A stretch of 64,000 nucleotides of DNA from Epiperipatus broadwayi (Eukaryota > Onychophora > Udeonychophora > Euonychophora > Peripatidae), in assembly GCA_028023455.1 (NCBI GenBank), contig JAQFVV010012394.1, positions 20,600,353 to 20,664,352 of the forward strand. The letters run 5' to 3'. The notes under the pieces were generated by a model that was given only the letters and a program-made list of their open reading frames with translations, made no database searches and had not been told where the DNA came from. Below, piece after piece: positions 57,241 through 64,000 of this stretch. A program made the translations under genes and the position numbers. How positions within the stretch are numbered: the stretch's first letter is position 1; each line of letters opens with the position of its first letter.

Positions 57241-59564
57241 GAAATATATATTCTATTGGGATCCCCTCATTTATCAGGTTTATAACTATTTTTTATTTAA
57301 TAGGTTTAACTTTTTTTAAATAATAACTTTTTAGGCAACTTTGACCACACTTTGGCAGCACTTGTATTTATTTATTTTAACAGGCTACTGTTTATTCTTG
57401 ATACATTAGTATTTTAGTATTATCAGAATATTTATTTAATAATATCTTTTATATTTATCATTTCATTCTTTATTATAAAATCTCTCTTTTTCTATCATTT
57501 ACTTTATCAGCTTATTGTATGCTTTTCTTTAATTTTTAATAGTTTATTTTTACTTTATGCAATTATTTAATTACATCATTAATACTTATGGGGACGGATC
57601 AGTACTTCAAGCAGAGAGGAGAATACCATTGATAGCTTCATCATCAATGATACTTTTGACCAGATCGAGGCTATATGAAGCATAACCATGATCTCATTTC
57701 CTGACCATAGCCCACCTTGACTGCTGAAACAAAAACCTGCCATCCAAAACATTTTATTTGTTTTGCAATTCAGGCACCATCCATATATCCCAAATTAGCT
57801 CCTACTCTTTAATCAGGGAGTCCAGTGCTTTTAACTTAATACATCAGGTATTTATACTCTTAAACTAATAGTGATGCAGTTACAAGAGAAAGAGAGAGTG
57901 AGCATAGACCAAATAATAACTAAGTAAACATTAATATTTATTCAGGCGCACACATATTTAATATAACACAATAAAACTTTACACAAAGAAATTATAAATG
58001 ATTACATTAAGGCTAAATTTTTTGATAATCCTCCATTAAACATCTTGTTCCTTAAAAATTAATAATACGTCTAGACAGTTTATTGAAAATATCTTTAACA
58101 AGGTTTTCATTAGTGTTACTTTCCAATTGGTTGGTCTTTTGGTCTCCATTGATAGTTTCAGGGCTTGTCTTCCATTCTTAGGCTCGACAATGGGAGAGAG
58201 AGAGAGAGAGTAGGCACAGCATCTTTTCACAGTTTAAGCATTGGATCCAGACTATGGCTATCTCAAAGTATATAAAGGATAGTCATATTAATACTGTGTA
58301 AAATCATTATATTTAGTAAAATAAATTACTTTTTAAAATAAAATATTTAAGATTTTTTTTTTTTTAGTACTTTAATTTTTAAATTTTATCAAGTGATTTT
58401 ATTAAATTACAATGAAGTCTCTCTTAATTATACTTTTTTAAAATAAAAAAAAAAGTTTAAAAACGGCATATTACACTGTACCATGTAGGGTTATATGTTA
58501 AATTAACGTTAGATAATTTAATATAAAATATGTATACGTATTTAAAATACTTTTTTAAATATACAGTATATATTTTTAAAATGTATATTCTTTTCTGAAG
58601 TGATAAAAGTTTGTAATAAAATAAATTTTATTTTATCTTCTATCAATAACCGTCGCTATAGTAACCGAGGTTAATTATTGCAATCAATTCTTGTGGGAGA
58701 GCGTTTTCTAAAAAATATATGTTTTAAAAAAAATCTCTGAACTTTATACGAAATGAATTTAATTTGACAGAGTACAAAGAGAAATTCGTTGGAAATAAAA
58801 GTAAGTTAAGTTGTTCTGTGAGATCCAAATATTCACAGTTGAAGGTATTAACAAATAAACAAAAGTAATTTAAACAATTTTCATAGTTGAAGAGAAGGAA
58901 TGTAGACAGTTTTTTTTTTTTTGTAAAAATATAATACAAAATAACAATTAGAATTAGAAGAAGAACAAAAGCTGGCATTCTTAGATGTTTTTGCGATAAG
59001 GCCCTCTTGTGGCAAAATCAAGACTATGGTTATTACTCAGGAAAAGAAGCAACACAACTTAGTTATTTGTTTGTATATTTATTTGTGAGTGCGAATTTAT
59101 TAATGGAAGTACTAAAACTATGTAATTAGATATAAGATGTCTAAGTAACTGTGTATGGGTAAAATATAAAACAGACTTTTTAATGAATGGTCTACCACAG
59201 GGCAAAAGTTGCTACAACAGCCCCTCATAAAAGATCAGTAAAAAGGAAATCAGTACTCACTACATACTAGCTGGTGAGAGTATAAGCGGTTTTCCATCCT
59301 GTTTTAATTTAACCAAAGATGGCCAGATACTAGAGTATTATCTAATGTTAAATGGTTGCTTGGATGAATTATGAACTAGTCACTTGGAAAAAAAAAAGAT
59401 AAATCTCTTAAAAAAAACTTCACCTAGCAAAGATTAAATCTCAGATCATAGGCAGAGGAAGTAGAAACACTATTTCACAAAATGAAATAAAACAAATACT
59501 ACTTTATAAATGTTTTTATGTTCTCTATCTAAAGGTACATTGAAATAACATGTTATGAAATGAA
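57241..59564. other. Unannotated, possibly decayed 3' LTR at its start
   Basis: No gene recognised. 57590-57910 is less A+T-rich and might be LTR sequence. A (GA)n run lies at about 58194-58211, with a shorter related one at about 57886-57898. The CTCF-like site at 59000-59013 is listed separately. The frame at 58036-58230 has no recognised motif. Confidence 0.45.
59000..59013 (-). promoter_or_regulatory. Isolated CTCF-like motif
   Basis: The minus strand reads GCCACAAGAGGGCC, a close match to the CTCF core (CCACNAGRGGGC). A single motif may be chance, but it is one of few G+C-rich words in this stretch. Confidence 0.35.
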
Positions 59565-59958
59565 GAATTTAAATACTTGTCTGTACTAAACTTAATGTAA
59601 TTATAAAGGAGTGAACTCAGGCTTTCAAGCTCTTACAATCCATCTTATGGAACTGATACATAAGACCACATATATGTGAAAAAGGTAAATGATCTGCTAT
59701 ATATGTATTTCATGCTGAACCAGCACTCATCAGTTGGTCCAGATCACCATCTCCCACACATATATAATCAGTGTTCAGGTTGGTATTTTAATATAAACTG
59801 AGTACTGATTATATATATGTGTGGGAGATGATGATCTGGGCCAACTAATGAGTGCTGGTTCAGCATGAAATACATATGTTGGTGATCATTTATCTTTTTC
59901 ACATGTATGTGATCATGTGTATTAGTTGTATAAGATGGATTGTATAGCTGTAAGCTTG
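59565..59958. mobile_element. Foldback element family P, copy 5
   Basis: The left end includes the external tail in inverse form (TACTTGTCTGTACTAAACTT, about 59575), then GTGAACTCAGGCTTTCAAGC. The centre inverts around CAGTGTTCAGGTTGGTATTT (about 59770). The right arm ends at GCTGTAAGCTTGAAAAAC without the B-box-like tip. The arms are about 170 bp. The inverse tail on the left shows that the tail belongs to the element. Confidence 0.8.
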
Positions 59959-60179
59959 AAAAACAAAGTTTTTATCACGTAATTAAAAAAAAAACATGAG
60001 TTTAAGTCAATTACATAAAATGAAAAATTTGTAAAACATCTTTTCATTGAAGAAAGTCACTGTGCATAAGCCGTTTTCCCAGGTACTCTCATCTGATAGC
60101 TACTAACACCTTTCTGCTAGCATGAAAAAATTATTCTGCTTCTCATCTCATTATTACCCATTTCCAATTTGCAGTTATC

Positions 60180-60780
60180 AAATCATTCTACCAACTTCGA
60201 TATGTTTATTTTCTTCTATTTATTTTTAAAAATGCTATTCATTAAATCCAATACTTGACCTCATATTCTCTATTCTTGTCATAAAATCTACAACAAAAAA
60301 AACAACAACCCAAAATCTCTTCACTTTTTTGTTACCTACTTCCCATATACTTATTCCCGAACTTCTTCCAATATTTTATATTCTACAAATAAATGTTAAA
60401 TACATTCTCCACAATCTTCTCAAAAGTCATTTAAATCTAAATTCTTATCTCACTCTTGTCTTTTCTCAATAATATCCAAACCTCCAGTCTTTATAACAAA
60501 TAATAATAACATCCATTGACTATCATCATGCAATCATATTCCTTTTCCATAAGCTTATTTGTTTTTCTTTAGTCAACTTATCAACCTTTCCTCCATATCT
60601 TACAATTAAGTACCTGTAATATATTCTCTACACAATTACATTATTTCTCATACTAATATATCACTGATGATAAATTGCCATTATCTGCCACTTATTAACA
60701 TAATTTATTAGACAATCATATTATTTAAAATATCATCATAAACTTTAACAAACTCTGTAAAAGTGATAGTTTTTTTAAAG
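60180..60780 (-). pseudogene. Weak LINE C-terminal relic
   Basis: On the minus strand near 60360-60420, CGECI, then a stop, then HLFVEYKILEEVRE resembles the Cys/His-containing C-terminus that follows the reverse transcriptase in several LINE clades (where EHLFxEC...EEER is usual). Upstream frames (YGGKVDKLTKEKQISLW, about 60550-60600) fit but are broken. The plus strand is markedly C/T-rich here, unlike the flanks. No reverse transcriptase motif is visible. Confidence 0.35.
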
Positions 60781-61741
60781 TATTAATACAATGAAATAAT
60801 CCCATGATTCTTTGCTAGGTAAATTGTTATCATATTAGAAAGCAGAGAAGATATTGATATTTTAAAGTAGTATGAAAGAGTAAAAAGAAAACACTGTAAA
60901 AGTCAACCCTTCATTTTGCTCCCAACATACCTGAAATTTTTAATTTTTTTTTAATATTCCTTTTACCCAGAATATTATTTTTATGATTCTTTCTGTGAAC
61001 ATAATATTTCACAAACCTTAGAATCAATTTCACAATTCCCTCATTTGTAAATGTAGTTATAATTTTAGTCAATAGATGGAACTTCTACTAGTAATAAAAA
61101 ATTGATGTCAGTTGGTTAAACTGTTTTTTCTTTTGGCAATATTAGAACAACTATATGAAAACAATTTTTAAAGGATCCTCATTGTTTTTCAGAAGAAAAA
61201 CCTGATATAATCAAGACCATATTCTTTTTGAAGTACTAGAATAATATTTAATATCTAATATTTGTATTTAATTAAATGATTTTTTTAGTTATATATTAGT
61301 TGTTTTTTTTTCTAATTTTTGAAAACTTACAAATTCATGCAATTTTCAAATGAGCATCACGTTTTGGGGGGATAAAATTTGATTTATTTAAATAGATATT
61401 TTTTTAACTTTGAAAATAATATTTAAAATATAGTCATTATTTTTTAATTAGATGTTTTAAATTATATATCATCTAGTTTTTGAAAAGTAGCAATTCAAAA
61501 TGAAAAATACAAAATAGCATTATGTTTGTTTTAAACCATCATCAATAAAATAATATTAAGTGTTTTTTTTTTAAATATTTATTTCACTTTATTTTTTACT
61601 TCAGAAGCTACATATAATATAAATTTAATAAAAAAAATTTTTTTGAATAAAAAGCAACAAATATCCTAATAAATTATATCTGAAGGCTCACATAAAAATA
61701 ATAATATAAAATGAACATTTGGAATGGCTTGTGTTAATGTA
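60781..61741. other. AT-rich spacer
   Basis: No gene or element recognised; several long T and A runs. Confidence 0.5.
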
Positions 61742-61854
61742 AGTCGCATAAATGTTCTGGACATTCACACAGAAAAGATAGTATATAAAATTTAAATGTA
61801 AATTATATAGATTACCTTTTCTGTAGGAACGTCCAGAACATTTATGTGAATATT
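61742..61854. repeat. Short foldback hairpin, 40-bp arms
   Basis: CATAAATGTTCTGGAC (61747-61762) is a perfect inverse of GTCCAGAACATTTATG (61831-61846). The arms extend to about 40 bp, with AGAAAAG against CTTTTCT at the inner side, around a 30-base AT-rich loop. The size suits a tiny MITE or a microRNA-like precursor. Confidence 0.65.
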
Positions 61855-62265
61855 ACAATTACCCAGAAAAGAAAGAAAAAAACAATATTTGGTATTGATT
61901 TACAAGAGTTATTGAAACTATTGTCTAATGTTTTGTCCCCCACTCAGCTGCATAGTGTATAAAGTCTCTAGAGAACTTTTACAATTTAATTCTTATTAAA
62001 TAACAAATTGAAAATCACTAAAGAAAACTGTTATATATTTATTAAGATGGAAAACACTCATTTGAGGTTGGTAATCTATTAAAAACATTTTTCAAATAGC
62101 ATAATTAATTGTCATATGAAAGCAGCATCAATAATTATTTTTAAAACACATATATATATATGTATATTAAATAATTAAATGTGTGGTTTATATATGTAGT
62201 GATCAGATATTTTACAGTAATATCTCTGCACTAAACTCTAATATATTTATTTCTATCCTTCCACC

Positions 62266-63120
62266 ATGCCCCCTAGAATGTTTTCCAATACTAAAACACA
62301 TAAAGACAGCATGCCACTGCATCTAATGATTGATTTTGGTGTTCATTATTATAAAGCAGCCAAACTCATAAATACTTGGATTATACAGAGATTAAGCTTT
62401 GGAGAGTTTGCAATAAAGTCATCTTTTGAATTTGTAGACAAGCTGAACAATGTCTCTCCAACACAGGATACACATATGGTAGCATTAGACATTGCAGAAC
62501 TGTATGGCTCAATTGATAGATTAAAATCTATAACCATTGTGAAAAAAGAATTGAGTAGACATGGCATGAATCAACAACATGTACAATTTGTTGAAGCACT
62601 CCTGAGGTGGCTGGATAAAAACATGTATGCAGTATTCAACCAAGAATGGTACTGCATGCATAGTGGTTGGCCTATGGGTCTTCCAGTGAGTGGAATCATG
62701 GCTAGCATTGTTCTTAATGCATATGAACAGATAATCATACCCAGACATTTAAGTAGTGACCTGATACTATACACCCACTATGTAGATGATATTTTCATGG
62801 TGGCATCGGAGGAGACCATGGAAGACATAATCACAGAGTTAAAAACTGCCTCAGGATTTACAATAAATATAGCACAAAAGGAAATCAGTGGCTGTGTTAA
62901 ATATTTAGACTTACAAGTGGGGATTAAGGCTCAACACTTCCACCATAAAATGCTGATCAAACCTATTAATATAAGAGGCCACATTCATCATCTGTCAAAT
63001 ACACCCAACATGTACAAAATAGCAGGCCTGAAAATATTTCTGAATAAAAATGCCAGATTGTGTAGCTTTGAAGCTGACAAAAATATGAATATTGAAAGTT
63101 TTAGGGACGATTTAATATAA
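62266..63120 (+). CDS. Penelope-like reverse transcriptase, N-terminally truncated
   Basis: 284 codons are open from ATG at 62266 to TAA at 63118. Residues 2-20 (PPRMFSNTKTHKDSMPLHL) correspond to the family's PxFYGLPKIHK...PLRP motif in altered form. LDIAELYGSID (74-84) holds the first catalytic Asp, WPMGLPVSGIMA (135-146) is the substrate-binding loop, and HYVDDIFMV (171-179) is the catalytic YVDD box. VKYLDLQVGI (211-220) follows as in other Penelope enzymes. The thumb continues past the stop in the same frame, so the TAA replaces one sense codon. About 350 residues of a typical Penelope protein are missing upstream, so activity is unlikely although catalytic residues remain. Confidence 0.9.
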   Translation: MPPRMFSNTKTHKDSMPLHLMIDFGVHYYKAAKLINTWIIQRLSFGEFAIKSSFEFVDKLNNVSPTQDTHMVALDIAELYGSIDRLKSITIVKKELSRHGMNQQHVQFVEALLRWLDKNMYAVFNQEWYCMHSGWPMGLPVSGIMASIVLNAYEQIIIPRHLSSDLILYTHYVDDIFMVASEETMEDIITELKTASGFTINIAQKEISGCVKYLDLQVGIKAQHFHHKMLIKPINIRGHIHHLSNTPNMYKIAGLKIFLNKNARLCSFEADKNMNIESFRDDLI

Positions 63121-63561
63121 GCCAAATATAATAAAAGATCAATAGACAAGATAATCAGGCATTTCAAAGACCCTGCCAATCTCGTTGATAAGCAAAACAG
63201 AACCAGAATTTTGTTGCCATACATCAAAAACATACATACAAATCTACAAACAATTTTTCACAAAGACTTTAGCATATGTTACCGATCCCCTCCTAATTTC
63301 AATAGATGTATCAATAACACCAAAAACAAACTACCTCCAATATACACCCAGCAGGCCATGTATAAAATAGTTTGCCCAGAAAATAATTGTCATGCTTCAT
63401 ATTATGGGGAGACCAAAGCTTCTGTCCACACAAGATTGCTACAACACAAATATGTGTACAATAAGGTGCTCGCAGATACTTCCCACTCTTCCATCTTTGC
63501 ACAGCACAAAGCCACTATGGGCCACCCATGTATACTGGAAAATCCACGTATCATGCAGTGA
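63121..63561 (+). pseudogene. Penelope-like thumb region and GIY-YIG endonuclease
   Basis: The frame of the reverse transcriptase continues after the TAA (KYNKRSIDKIIRHFKD), then changes frame near 63200. From 63211 it reads LPYIKNIHTNLQTIFHKDF and YKIVCPENNCHASYYGET (about 63361-63415), followed by VHTRLLQHK and IFAQHKATMGHP. YYGET stands where the family has YIGET. GIY-YIG domains nick DNA to start integration in this family. The frame ends at TGA near 63559. One stop plus one frameshift separate it from the reverse transcriptase. Confidence 0.85.
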
Positions 63562-64000
63562 GTGACATGAGATGAGAAGAAAAATTAAGGAGGCCTACTT
63601 CATTAATTTAGACGCAGACTCGTTAAATAAAAGAGACACATTTTACACAATCTCGAAGAAATGGCAGACCTGATTTGAATAATTTTGCATCTATTGAATT
63701 AAATAAATAAATGAACATCAGTATTAGAACTGTCTATAGCTTTAAAAATGAAGGCATTGTTTGTTCAAAAGCGCTAAGTATAGAAATAAATATACTAGAG
63801 TTTAGTGTGGAGATATTACCGTAAAATATCTGATCATTATATATATATGCATTGTAACGGGCACACATGCTGCTACATTATTTTTTTAAAAAAAGTTAAA
63901 GTATAAATGTTCGCAAATAAAAGTTATTAAATAAAAGTTAGAATTAAAAATTGAAAACTAAAAGTTTGCAAAAATGTATATATATCTAAATCGCATAGAT

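Larger units (their letters stand above)
62193..63850 (+). mobile_element. Penelope-like element with inverted termini
   Basis: About 64 bp at the left (62193-62256, containing GATCAGATATTTTACAGTAA) is repeated in inverse orientation at 63780-63842 with roughly one difference in ten. Between them lie a reverse transcriptase missing its N-terminus and a GIY-YIG domain. Penelope-like elements are often flanked by terminal repeats in direct or inverted orientation, so this fits the family. The element is short because the reverse transcriptase begins only at the PPRF-type motif, immediately inside the left terminal repeat. Confidence 0.8.

Overview
The window looks like intergenic or intronic DNA from an animal nuclear genome. 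It is strongly A+T-rich (roughly three quarters by eye). It has no bacterial gene layout, no long host reading frame, and almost every recognisable protein is a decayed transposable-element (TE) protein. RTE-type LINEs, Penelope-like elements, Ty3/gypsy elements, tRNA-derived SINE-like units and foldback elements together suggest an invertebrate, most likely an arthropod. The integrase at 19.3-20.1 kb looks insect-like, but that is an impression and not a database result. No tRNA, rRNA, CRISPR or operon structure is seen.

Layout. 0-5 kb: a 340-bp repeat (A1, second copy at 12.65 kb), then featureless AT-rich DNA with one short coding-like relic (1.9-2.1 kb). 4.84-5.86 kb: a DNA element with about 85-bp terminal inverted repeats. 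6.39-8.36 kb: a degenerate RTE retrotransposon, followed by a 312-bp tandem duplication. 9.35-9.76 kb: a short G+C-richer tandem array carrying four CTCF-like motifs. 9.77-14.12 kb: two 1.09-kb direct repeats (B1, B2) around 2.2 kb that includes A2 and a 119-bp tandem repeat. 15-17.4 kb: palindromic foldback elements of two families. 17.6-20.1 kb: the 3' part of a gypsy-type element on the minus strand, with an uninterrupted integrase fragment, a candidate long terminal repeat (LTR) and a candidate primer-binding site. 21.5-22.3 kb: relics of an unidentified coding sequence.

22.9-32.9 kb holds more foldback copies, an old RTE fragment, a GIY-YIG (probable Penelope) vestige, a hAT-like terminus, a pure (AAT)63 microsatellite, SINE-like units and a 5'-truncated RTE copy on the minus strand. 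33-51 kb is mostly anonymous AT-rich DNA with scattered SINE-like units, hairpins, dispersed repeats, a fifth copy of foldback family F2 and one small protein-like open frame near 46.6 kb. 51-53.4 kb has two foldback elements. 53.7-57.2 kb is a decayed Ty3/gypsy element (gag to integrase) with a Penelope end fragment inserted between protease and reverse transcriptase. 59.6 kb carries another foldback copy and 60.2-60.8 kb a weak LINE C-terminal relic. 62.19-63.85 kb is a compact Penelope-like element with inverted termini.

Nothing here forms a working gene system. The region is a layered TE graveyard in which old insertions are nested and rearranged. The best candidates for unusual biology are the tandem CTCF-like array, the two palindromic families that could give long hairpin RNAs, and the unidentified coding relics near 2, 22 and 46.6 kb. 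All similarity statements come from reading the sequence by eye; no search was run.
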